This document shows, piece after piece, positions 11,195 to 21,500 of a stretch of DNA of 64,000 nt. Location: NCBI GenBank assembly GCA_963682055.1, contig OY821751.1:8866001-8930000 (forward strand), read 5' to 3'. The notes under the pieces were generated by a model. That model made no database searches. It was given only the letters and a program-made list of their open reading frames with translations, and was not told the origin of the DNA. The position numbers were made by a program, and so were the translations under genes. This DNA comes from Primula veris (Eukaryota > Streptophyta > Magnoliopsida > Ericales > Primulaceae). Each line of letters opens with the position of its first letter. The first letter of the stretch is position 1.

Positions 11195-11905
11195 TAAAAT
11201 GAGATGAGTTGTTCGTGAAATCTTCGGCTCGGCTAATGTTCGTTTCACGTTCGTTTATTTATAAATGAACAAAATAGTGAATAAGAATATAGTGTTCGTC
11301 TATTAAGTGAACTGAACATGAACACGTCTCTGTTCGGTTCGTCTAATCTCGTGTTCGTGTAATTATATATAAATTTTGATAAAATAAAAAATTAAATATA
11401 TTAATAATGTAACAAAAACTAATACCACAACACAATTAATAAAGTTATTTATGCTATAATAATATAAATGGTTTGTTTGTATTATTTCGAACTTATTATC
11501 GTAATTTATATCATCATACTATAAATACAATTACCGATTTTATCTAAGTGTTCAACTCGTTAAAGTAATCATACGTATGTAAAAAAGAATTTATACAATG
11601 TATAAATTTAAAGTTATACGTGAACTAGTTTATCCTAGTTAACAATATAGTAATATATGATAAAAGTAAAATATATTTTAAAAAGAAAGAATTTTTTATT
11701 TTTTTCAATTATTGAATGTTTTGGAAGAAATTAGATGTTCACGAACAACTCGTGTTCGGCTCGTCAAATGTTCGGTTTATGTTCGTCAAATGTTCGTTCG
11801 TATTTAAATGAACATGAACTGAATATAAATAAGGGTTTTAGTTCATGAACCGAACATGAACAACGACTTGTTCGATTCGTTTCGTTTAAATCCGTACTAA
11901 CACCC
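11195..11905. repeat. GTTCG-rich dispersed repeat with inverted ends
   Basis: The left part (about 11205-11370) and right part (about 11730-11890) are dense in GTTCG, CGAAC and GAACATGAAC words, arranged so that the two flanks are partly inverted relative to each other around an AT-rich core. Such GTTCG-rich units are common anonymous plant repeats. Class and ends are not resolved. Confidence 0.5.
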
Positions 11906-11920
11906 ATCTAAAAAGTCTAT

Positions 11921-14378
11921 TTTTGATCCTGATACTCCAGAGCAATGGGATTTTTCTAGCCTCAAATATTGCATTACTCAGCTGATTAATAATGATGATA
12001 ATGTTGTTTTAAACAATTATCCAACTCTGGATGAAGTAAAATAAGCTATTTGGGGGCTAGATAAAAATAGTTCTCCTAGCCAAAATGGTTTTACTGGTCA
12101 TTTTTTTATTAAAGTCTGGCCTATTATTAAAAATGATATTCATCAAGCCATTCTTCAGTTTTTTGTTGCCTCTAAACTTCCTAAAGTGATGACTACAACT
12201 CTTATTGCTCTTATCCATAAAAACAAAAGCCCTGAAACTTTTGCTGACTATAAACCAATCAGTTTAAGTAATTTCAGCAATAAGATCATTTCTAAAATTC
12301 TGGCTACTAGACCTGCTAAAATTTTGCCTCACTTTATTGTGGAGAACCAAAGTGGTTTTATTAAAGGGAGAGACATTACTGATAATGTCCTCCTTGCTCA
12401 AGAACTTATAAGTACTTTGGGTGCTAAAATTAAAGGGAAAAATGCTGCTATTAATTAAATTAGATATGAAAAAGGCCTATGACAGAGTTTATTGGTTATT
12501 TTTGACTAAAGTCTTGAGGAATATAGGGTTTTCTAAGATGTTAATATATAGGGTTTGGAGACTCATTTCTAATATTCACTTTAGTGTGATAGTAAATGGA
12601 GTTGCTACTGCCTTTTTTAAATCTACCCAAGGGCTGAGACAAGGGGATTCACTATCTTCTGGTTTATTTATTATTTATCCTGAGATTCTCTCAAGAAATC
12701 TCAACAATCTAATCTATAATGGGAGATACCAAAGTTTTAAAACTCCTATTGGTTGTCCTATCATCACTCGTCTTGCTTATGCAGATGATATTATTATTTT
12801 TTTAGCAGCTACTAAAAGATCTATTACTGAAGTTCACAGGGTGATAAAGCAATATGAAAGAGATTCGGGTCAGGAGATAGACTATAATAAAAGCTTTATT
12901 TATTGCTCTAAAAGTGTTACTGATATGCAAGGCAAATCTCTTGAAGAAAAGACCGGTATTACTTTTAAAAAAAGCCCCCCTTTGTTTATTTGGGTTGTAA
13001 CTTATACTCTGGAAGAAAAAAAAAGCATTTATTTTCATAGCATAGTTACATAAGTGAGAGAGACTATGAGTACTTGGAAATCAAAATGGTTGTGTATGGG
13101 ATCTAAAGTTATTTTAATTAGACATGTTCTTCGGTCCATTCCTATTTATACTCTTATAGCAATGCAGCCTTCTAAGATGATCGTTAGTGATGTTGAAAGG
13201 GTCTTTGCTAATTTTTTATGGGGACAAGATGGTGAAAATAACAAATTACACTGGGTTTTTTGGGCTAAAATTACTTATCCTATTGAGGAAAGAGACTTGG
13301 GGATTAGAGACTTACAAGACATCACAAATGCATTTGTCATAAAATTATGGTGGAAGTTAAGAAATCAAAATTCAAAATTTATGAAAAGTAAATACTATAA
13401 AAAAGTGCATCCATATATGGCTAAAAGGGCAATTACAAAGGGCTTTTTGTTTCATGTGGAAATTTTTTCTAAATGCAGTTACTGTTGATGAAAATGTGCA
13501 ATGTAAGGGAATAAATTTGGTCTCAATATGTGGTTGTTGTTTCAATTCTAATGAATCTATAGAACATCTCTTTGGTACTGGTTTTCTAGAAGATAAAGTT
13601 TGGACATTCTATGGAAGGATTATGGGAAAACCTACAACAATTTGAGTATTAGAGGGAGGTGTCTAACTTGGTGGCAACTTTCAAATTCTTCTCTCAGAGA
13701 TAAATGTATTAAAATTATTCCTTCTATAATTCTATGGAGTATTTGGAAGTCCAGATCCAGCTATAAGTTTGATAATTGGGCTATGAACAGTGAAACTATT
13801 ATAGCAAGTGTTCGAAGCCAGCTATTGCTGTTTATTAAAATAGTTAATAATTTTGGGAAATTTTTTTATCTAACTAATGATAAATGGGGGAATACAGAAT
13901 TAATAAGGTTAAGAAAGTTATTATTCTTCATTGGGCTAAACCTCCTCCTAATATAGTGAAGATTAATGTGGATGGAGCCTTAAGTCTGGTATCTACAGTG
14001 GTATAGGGGGTCTAATGAGAGATTCTCTGGGTAATTTTATCAAAGACTTTTCTACTATAGAGAATGATATTTCTATCATTGAAGTGGAGGCGCTAGCTCT
14101 TCTACATGGGTTACAACTGATTAAGGATGAACATGCAATTATTGAGACAGACTCCAGGAAATTGATTAACATTATTCTTAATAAAGAAAAATGTGCTTGA
14201 GCTATTTATGAGATTATTGATCAAATTCGACAACTAGTTAGTAAGAAAATGGTGGAAATTGGTCATAACTTTAGAGAATGTAACAAAGTAGCAGATCTCC
14301 TTGCTAGAGAAAGACAGACTATTTTCTCCGATAGGGTTTGTGATTTCCATCCCACTATGATTTTTGAAGATGGATTCG
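11921..14378 (+). pseudogene. LINE reverse transcriptase / RNase H pseudogene
   Basis: The reading is broken into at least five frames by stops and indels. Segments in order: the start of the reverse transcriptase with ALIHKNKSPETFADYKPIS (about 12205-12260); GLRQGDSLSSGLF (near 12630) and the catalytic AYADDIIIF (about 12775-12800); a connection region with WLCMGSKVILIRHVLRSIP (near 13092); a decayed zinc-finger-like segment (13454-13580); and a C-terminal RNase H (KINVDGAL near 13960, LMRDSLGNFIKDF near 14010, ADLLARERQ near 14290). This order is that of plant L1 ORF2 with a terminal RNase H. It is inactive because of numerous frameshifts and the missing endonuclease. Confidence 0.85.
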
Positions 14379-14723
14379 TCGTTGTATCCAATTTTACGAA
14401 GATGAGTTTTTTTGCCATTTTTGCTTGGGATAAGCTCTCTACTCTGTCTCTAAGGCTGACTGCTTGCTGACACGCGTAGTATCTGGCCCAAATTGTTGTT
14501 TATTACATAAAAAGCCCCTCAAGTTATTTACGAAATTTTCATTTAGTTTTACAAGTTGTAATCTTGTACTTTTGTTAGACCATAACTCGAATAGACACTT
14601 TTGGCCCCTTTTCTTTTATATTTTTTGTGGGTTTTTTTTTCCCCACATTTTTTTTTATTTTTACTACTATTAATAAAATAAAAATACCATTTATAAATTA
14701 AAAAAATAAAAAAATAAAAAAAT
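11921..14723 (+). mobile_element. 5'-truncated L1-type LINE with 11 bp target duplication
   Basis: A non-LTR retrotransposon fragment ends in an A-rich tail (repeated AAAAAAT near 14695-14723) and is flanked by AAAAAGTCTAT at 11910-11920 and 14724-14734. That is an 11 bp duplication typical of target-primed insertion. Endonuclease and ORF1 are absent, so it inserted 5'-truncated. The target sequence matches the MAPR promoter echo (AAGTCTATAACATATTC near 9446), so the LINE landed in the native MAPR promoter. Confidence 0.8.
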
Positions 14724-14738
14724 AAAAAGTCTATATCC

Positions 14739-15252
14739 TGTTAGAAATTTAGGGTATGATAATCCTGGATAACTTCGAAGAATCGTGTTCGTACACTTTC
14801 CGAACAAAGTATTTCGACCCTATTATTGCCTGAGTTCACGAAATCTTTGTGGGGATAATTCTTGAAGAACAATCTGTTTCTGGCAAGGAGAATAGATTAG
14901 GAAATGTAGAGAGAATTTTCTTATATGTTTCTGTATTCAAAACCGAGGCCAAATGACTTCTTATATAGGAGATCAATAATTGAAACTGAAAGCAAGCAAC
15001 TGTTCGGAAAGGAAGCAACTGTTCGGAAAGGAAGCAACTGTCCGGAAAGGAAACAACTGTTCGGAAAGGAAGCAACTGTCCGGAAAAATCTTGGAACCCC
15101 GTTTCAATTATTCATATTCAATTATACGTTGGCTCGACGAGCGTGCACTCCGCACTTCCCTAACTCGTTTCCGAGTTTAACGCATTATTGCATCGGCCTA
15201 TAATAAATCACATTACTACTAAAATACATTGATGATACTAAAATCACCAACA
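14739..15252 (-). repeat. Copia 3' LTR (514 bp)
   Basis: This is the 3' copy of the LTR in element orientation. The five 19 bp repeats lie at 14995-15089 and the TATATAAG box at 14960-14967. Its inner side carries the polypurine tract. It is offset by exactly 3,181 bp from the 5' copy with no differences noticed. Confidence 0.93.
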
Positions 15253-15812
15253 AATCCCCCCCATTTTAGTGTAATCCTTGATTTACTCAGTATATACAAT
15301 AATATATACAAGGGTATAACACACAGGTATAACAATCAAACAAATGCATAGATGAAAATGTCTTACGATTGAATTTTCATCTTAGTACAAATACACATTC
15401 CAAATACTCGAAAATCTGGGTGTCATAACGATTGAACCCGTCAATCCATTTGAATATCTGAAGATATAGTACACATATGTTTCTTACAATACTCTACTAT
15501 TCATACTTGACACTTTACAAGCCATGTGTCCTTATCCATTAATAAGCATATAGGAAGCCAAGTCCAAGCTTCTTGAAGCGGCAAAACTTCATGCTCACAT
15601 AGGTGATTCTTTTAATCTTGCACCTGCATTTGCAATTTTTCAAAAGAACCATTAAGAAGATATACTTCAACCTAGCCATCACTTGCAGGTCTGAGCACAT
15701 ACCTTGGGAAGATAAACACAATTGCTCCAATCTCTAACTATGATCTTTCCACATTGAATTCTGCTTCTAACGTTGTATTCGAAGGGAATTGGGTATACCA
15801 CAGCTAATAGAT

Positions 15813-17918
15813 TTAAATGGACTTTAATCCCATCCCAATTACCGACTTATTCACTAAGTCTCTAGCTAACCCCTTCGTCAAGTGGTCAGCTAAGTTTTGT
15901 TGCGACCGAACAAAATCAATAGATATCACCCCATTCATGATTAATTCCCTAATCATACTATGTCTAACACCCAAATGTCTAGACTTTCCATTGTATATTT
16001 GACTATAAGCTTTAGCCAGTGTGGCAGTACTATCACAACGGATAGAAATTGGTGATATCGGTTTAGGCCATATCGGAATCTCATATACCAAGTTCCTGAG
16101 CCATTCCGCTTCTTTACCAGCAGCTGCTAATGCTACAAACTCAGATTCCATTGTGGAACCAGTTATACATGTTTGCTTCTTGGAAGCCCATGAGATGGCA
16201 CCTCCCCCAAGCAAGAACACCCATCCACTTGTAGAGGATGAGTCTTCAGCATTATTTATCCAACTAGCATCCGAATAACCCTCTAACACCAAAGGAAATC
16301 CCATATATGCCAATCCATAATTCATAGTACCCTTCAAGTACTTGAATACCCTAGTTATCGCATGCCAATGATGTCTACTAGGATTACTAGTAAATCTGCT
16401 CAACTTTCCAACCGCATAAGCAATATCCGGTCTAGTGCTAATCATAGCATACATCAAAGAGCCTATAGCTCTTGAGTATTCAAGTTGATCCACAGGTTTA
16501 CCTGTATTTGGCATAAGCTTTTCTCCCGGATCCATGGGAGTACTTACTGGAGAACAACTTTCATAATTGAACTTCTTGAGTATTTTCTCAATGTAATGAG
16601 ATTGCGTAATTACAATCCCCTTATTCTCCCGTTTAATCTTAATACCAAGAATAACGTCCGCTTCTCCCACATCTTTCATGGAGAACTTTGATGACAAGAA
16701 ATTCTTCGTTTTATCAACTTGATTTTGGTCGGTGCCAAAGATCAACATGTCATCAACATATAGACAAATGAAAACTCCTTTACCGGATGTATTAAATTTG
16801 CTATATACACATTTGTCTGCTTGGTTTAGAATGAAACCATTAGACAAAACAACTTCATCAAACTTTTGATGCCACTGCTTCGGAGCTTGTTTCAGCCCAT
16901 ACAGCGACTTAACTAGCTTACACACTTTATGCTCATTACCAGGCATTACAAATCCTTCAGGTTGCTTCATATACACTTCTTCTTCCAAATCACCATTCAA
17001 AAATGCTGTTTTGACATCCATTTGATGAATCACTAGATTATGAATAGCCGCCAAGGCAATCAACAATCTAATAGTAGTGATACGGGCAACTGGAGCATAG
17101 GTATCGAAATAATCAATCCCTTCTTTTTGTCTGAAGCCTTGGATAACTAATCTAGCTTTAAACTTGTCAATTGTACCATCGACTTTCATCTTCTTTTTGA
17201 AGATCCATTTGCAACCCAATGGTTTGCAACCTGGTGGTAAATCAGATAATACCCAAGTATTATTTTCCATGATAGAACCAATCTCTTCATCAATTGCTTC
17301 TTTCCAAAAAACAGAATCTCGAGATTTCACAGCTTCATCATACGTTCTTGGATCCTCCTCTATACTATAACAATAATAGTATTGAGTACCAATCTGATCT
17401 CTTGATCCCTCAACTAAATATAGTTGAAAATCAGATCCATAAGATCTAGATTTTCTAGCTCTTTTGCTTCTACGGGGTTCAAGTGTCTCACTTGGCACAT
17501 CAATTGAATGATCATCCCTTAGAGATTCATCTGAATTAGGTATAGAGTCCTTTGGTCTAGGTATAAAAGAGAAACAATTCTCATCAAATATGGCATCTCT
17601 CGATTCTATAATCGTGTTAATAGAAATCGAGTCATTAGGTTCTATAACATAAAACCTATAGGCCTTGGAGTGCTCAGCATATCCAACAAAGATGCAAGCT
17701 ATACCCTTTTCACCCAAAGTTTTCCTTTTTGGGTCCGGGAGTCTAACCACGGCCCTACAACCCCAAATACGTAAAAATGTTAAGTTTGGTCGTTTCTTAT
17801 ACCAAAGTTCATATGGGGTAGTCTTGTTCCTTGAAACTTGTCCAATTTTCCGAAATTTGTAGTCATCTCCTTGACGGTGCTTCCTCCAGCCATGATTATC
17901 AGAGAATACTTTGTTCGT
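15813..17918 (-). CDS. Copia pol remnant: end of integrase, reverse transcriptase, RNase H
   Basis: The frame is open from just inside the 5' LTR to the stop at 15813. It reads the end of integrase ([13 protein letters not shown], then [15 protein letters not shown] near 17750), a linker, reverse transcriptase from about [12 protein letters not shown] with the catalytic YVDDMLIFG (about 16740-16765), and RNase H ending [13 protein letters not shown]. Reverse transcriptase and RNase H have no stops and look intact. A gag-like start ([23 protein letters not shown] at 17893) precedes a deletion junction near 17825-17832 but is in a different frame, and its own reading stops soon after. No good ATG exists for the pol frame before the middle of the ORF, so translation is doubtful. 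The enzyme would lack integrase catalytic residues. Confidence 0.88.
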   Translation of the reverse strand, partial: TNKVFSDNHGWRKHRQGDDYKFRKIGQVSRNKTTPYELWYKKRPNLTFLRIWGCRAVVRLPDPKRKTLGEKGIACIFVGYAEHSKAYRFYVIEPNDSISINTIIESRDAIFDENCFSFIPRPKDSIPNSDESLRDDHSIDVPSETLEPRRSKRARKSRSYGSDFQLYLVEGSRDQIGTQYYYCYSIEEDPRTYDEAVKSRDSVFWKEAIDEEIGSIMENNTWVLSDLPPGCKPLGCKWIFKKKMKVDGTIDKFKARLVIQGFRQKEGIDYFDTYAPVARITTIRLLIALAAIHNLVIHQMDVKTAFLNGDLEEEVYMKQPEGFVMPGNEHKVCKLVKSLYGLKQAPKQWHQKFDEVVLSNGFILNQADKCVYSKFNTSGKGVFICLYVDDMLIFGTDQNQVDKTKNFLSSKFSMKDVGEADVILGIKIKRENKGIVITQSHYIEKILKKFNYESCSPVSTPMDPGEKLMPNTGKPVDQLEYSRAIGSLMYAMISTRPDIAYAVGKLSRFTSNPSRHHWHAITRVFKYLKGTMNYGLAYMGFPLVLEGYSDASWINNAEDSSSTSGWVFLLGGGAISWASKKQTCITGSTMESEFVALAAAGKEAEWLRNLVYEIPIWPKPISPISIRCDSTATLAKAYSQIYNGKSRHLGVRHSMIRELIMNGVISIDFVRSQQNLADHLTKGLARDLVNKSVIGMGLKSI

Positions 17919-17919
17919 T

Positions 17920-18433
17920 TGTTAGAAATTTAGGGTATGATAATCCTGGATAACTTCGAAGAATCGTGTTCGTACACTTTCCGAACAAAGTATTTCGACC
18001 CTATTATTGCCTGAGTTCACGAAATCTTTGTGGGGATAATTCTTGAAGAACAATCTGTTTCTGGCAAGGAGAATAGATTAGGAAATGTAGAGAGAATTTT
18101 CTTATATGTTTCTGTATTCAAAACCGAGGCCAAATGACTTCTTATATAGGAGATCAATAATTGAAACTGAAAGCAAGCAACTGTTCGGAAAGGAAGCAAC
18201 TGTTCGGAAAGGAAGCAACTGTCCGGAAAGGAAACAACTGTTCGGAAAGGAAGCAACTGTCCGGAAAAATCTTGGAACCCCGTTTCAATTATTCATATTC
18301 AATTATACGTTGGCTCGACGAGCGTGCACTCCGCACTTCCCTAACTCGTTTCCGAGTTTAACGCATTATTGCATCGGCCTATAATAAATCACATTACTAC
18401 TAAAATACATTGATGATACTAAAATCACCAACA
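17920..18433 (-). repeat. Copia 5' LTR (514 bp), beside the MAPR gene
   Basis: This is the 5' copy of the LTR in element orientation, so its promoter fires leftward, away from MAPR. Features inside are the 19 bp repeats (18176-18270) and the TATA box (18141-18148). It ends 73 bp before the MAPR ATG. Confidence 0.93.
18141..18270 (-). promoter_or_regulatory. Copia LTR promoter: five 19 bp repeats upstream of a TATA box
   Basis: On the minus strand five tandem 19 bp units (plus-strand form AGCAACTGTTCGGAAAGGA, with TTCGG/TCCGG variation) run from 18270 to 18176, followed 27 bp further by TATATAAG (18148-18141). Each unit holds CAGTTG on the minus strand, a Myb-type core. Tandem boxes just upstream of TATA are the layout of the inducible U3 region in plant Copia elements such as Tnt1, where they drive stress or elicitor response. 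That role here is inference. The other LTR has the same array. Confidence 0.6.
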
Positions 18434-18506
18434 TATCCTAGTCTACCATACTCCAATCTCCCCACCCACCAATCAACATATTTTTGGTAGTCAAAGAAAA
18501 GTAGAA

Positions 18507-21500
18507 ATGGGAATATACAGAACAATGTTAGAAACAATCACAGCTTACACAGGCCTCTCCCCTGCAGCATTCTTCACCCTCTTATCTGCCTCGGTCTTCG
18601 TTTACACTCTCGTCTCCAAACTCTTCGTATCACCCGAAAACAACAACAATAATGCACCTGTCAACAAGTCAGGAAACATTAACAACAATGCAGCTTACGT
18701 TGTCCGTGAACCCGTCCAGCTCGGTCATGATGTGGCAGAGGATGAGCTTAGAAGCTACGACGGATCCGACCCAGAAAAGCCGTTGCTAATGGCGATCAAA
18801 GGGGTGATCTACGACGTTTCTCGCTCTAGGTAATTTTGTTATTTTACGTGTAAATTTCTTGATTTGTTTTGGTCATGTTTCCATTTCTCATGTTTTTATG
18901 AGTTTTTTTATAGTATGGAAGGGGCGGATAACGCTAATTTTTAGAGATTTCAATGGTTTACACGCTAATTTTGTATTTTATGAGCTTTTTTTTAATTTTC
19001 TCACTCTATATTTTTCTTGTTTTTGATTCCTGTTTCTGTTATTTTACTTTTACTTTTAATTTTTAAATTTGTTTTGTTTTCGTCACAGTTTCTTTTTCTG
19101 GTACTTTTTATTTTTTATAGTATAGGTGGATTTAAAATGCTAATTTTTATAGATTTAGTCGATAGTATAGAAGGAGCTGAAACGCAATTTTTTTGAATTT
19201 TTTTTAATCAATATACAATTCTCGTATTTTTTTGAATTTTTATGGTATAGGAGCTAAAATGCTAATTTGTGTAGATTTAGTCGATAGTAGAGGAGCTGAA
19301 ACGCTAATCTTTAGAGATTTTTAATCAATATACAATCTCATCTCTATAATGTCCGTGTCGGCCGAGGACAACAACATCAACAAAAATGCAAATGTCATCA
19401 AGACAGGAAACAGTAACAACAATGCTTACGTTGTCCGTGAACCGGTCCAGCTTGGTGATGACGTGGCGGAGGAAGAGTTAGAGGATACGACAGGTCCGAC
19501 CTGGATAAACCGTTGTTGATGGCTATCAAGGGGATCATCTACGACGTTTTTCGCTCTAGGTCTTTTTGTTTTTGGTTCTTGTTTGTTTCGTGTTATTTCA
19601 CGTGTAATTTATTTTTATTTTGTTTCATCATGTTTCTATTTCGTATGTTTTATGAGTAATTTATAGTATAAAATGGGCGGAAAACACTAAATTTTAGAGA
19701 TTTGAATGGTTTACAAGCTAATTTTGTATTTTATGAGTTTTTTTGAATTTTCTCGCTCTATGTTTTTGTTGTTTTTGATTTTTGTTTCGTGTTATTTTGC
19801 GTGTAAACTTTTTAGTTTGTTGGTTATATCATCACGTTTCCATTTCTCCTATTTTTTTCATCTTTTCTTAATAGTATAGGAAGACTGGAACGCTAATTTT
19901 TAAATATTTAATTAGTATAGGATGGGTCAAACTTTTGATGATTTAATTAGTATAGGAGGGGTCAAACGCTAGAGGGAAAAAATCGTCAAATTTTTATCAA
20001 AATAAAGGAGACTACAACCCGAGCCTAGTGTGTCCACTGGTTGTTACAACTCACAACCAGCTAAAACAATGGCCTTACACATGAGGCGATGGAGGCTTAG
20101 TGCCTGTTTGCAATTGCTTTTTTTCTTAGCCTTTTAAGCTTTTTTGCTTAAAAAAAACTATGGGTGTTTGGTTTGTTGGTTTTAGCTTTTAGAATGCTAG
20201 CTTCTGCGTCAAAAAAAACTAAAAAGGCTCAAAAAGCTCAAAAGCATAGAAGCTAAAAGTTTTTTTTTAAGATACTTTTGAATCCAGTGTCGTTTGATGC
20301 TGCTTCCATTACACAAAGTGACAACTATGCCTTTCTCTTGATTTATGTTAATAAGGCAACTGCTTGTGTGATTGTTTGGCGCAATATTTATGTAGTTGAA
20401 GAAGATTGGTTTCTGTCATTTATGGACTTGAAAAGTGTAACTATTTCAAGCCAAATTAGGGAAGAACCACACTTTATGAACTTTAAAACGAAATGCAGTA
20501 TATATTATAGGAAAAGGCTGAACAAATGATCATTTTATATTCTTTTGTTTGTGCATAATGTGGAAAGAAGTTGTTTAGTTTTATGGGCAAAAGGGTTTTG
20601 TTAGGATAAGACTCTTTTTGCTGAAAATTGAATGTCTAGCATTCTAGAATCAATAAAGGCTAGCATTTTTAACTCGGGAAAGTAAAGGTTGAATCCTTAA
20701 ATTGTTTAACCATGTTCATTGAGCTTGTTAGAAAAACGGTGTTTGTTTGAGAAAGTTGAGACCCAAACTGAAGGCGTATTTAGTACAACTTCTTAGCAAA
20801 GTAGTATAAGTGTCTTTTTACTTTTGTTTTGGCTAAAAAAACTTGAAGATTCTAAGCCATAGACTTTTTAAAAGTTTGGTTGACTGCAGATTGCTAGGCG
20901 AATAAGTTGACTAATTATCACGGGAAAATAAAATCTAGTTTTCTTTTTACTGAAAAGTGGAAGGGTCGGTTTTTGGAGTCAACGTCCAATTGCATTGCTT
21001 CTTAATTCTTATTAACAAAAGAGAAAACTGCAAAAGCTTAAACTAACCTAAGGGATTGCTTGTCTAGAACTTTTAAGCTTGCTTTTCTCTGTTCTTGCCG
21101 AATAAGCTAACAGATGAATAGCCAACCACTTTACTTTGTTTTTCAATCTTTAATTATCCACCCTTTTTGCTCAAAGATAGCAATGAAAAGAACATTTATA
21201 TGCAAATTAAGAGCTTACTCACGTTCATACTCCCGCAAACTTTCGGCTATTTTATTCTATTTCTGGTAAGTAACTGTTGTGATGAATTTGTAAGTTGTTT
21301 GTGAACTGAGCCAAGCAACGATGGCTATGTCTCTGAGTTTGTTGAGTTATTAAGGCCGCTCGACCACAACCTTTAAGTCAAGTTTTTCGCTTTTAGCTTG
21401 TAAATTGTTGTCATTTGAAGTCAACTTTTTAGGTCTTTGACCTACAATCTTTTATTCTTCACCATTGAAGAGGAAAGAAGTGATGCTGTTACTCCCTTAC

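Larger units (their letters stand above)
14739..18433 (-). mobile_element. Young internally deleted Ty1/copia element, TSD TATCC
   Basis: A complete insertion on the minus strand has two 514 bp LTRs (14739-15252 and 17920-18433) that I could not distinguish by eye, flanked by the 5 bp duplication TATCC (14734-14738 and 18434-18438). LTR ends are TGTTGGTG...TTCTAACA. A polypurine tract (AAAATGGGGGGGATT, 15253-15267 read on minus) abuts the 3' LTR. The internal region is only 2.67 kb: gag is cut after about 22 codons and joined to the end of integrase, so protease and most of integrase are missing. Directly inside the 5' LTR I see no standard initiator-Met primer site (TGGTATCAGAG). The element sits immediately beside the LINE tail and 73 bp from the MAPR start codon, in opposite orientation to that gene. 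Confidence 0.93.

Noticed and set aside
14995..15089. Short regularly repeated units reminiscent of a CRISPR array
   Set aside because: The 19 bp units are directly adjacent with no spacers and lie in an LTR of a plant retrotransposon.
14836..15203. ORFs in the Copia LTRs (14836-15203 and the identical 18017-18384)
   Set aside because: Created by the 19 bp LTR repeats, present identically in both LTRs and unrelated to any protein I recognise.
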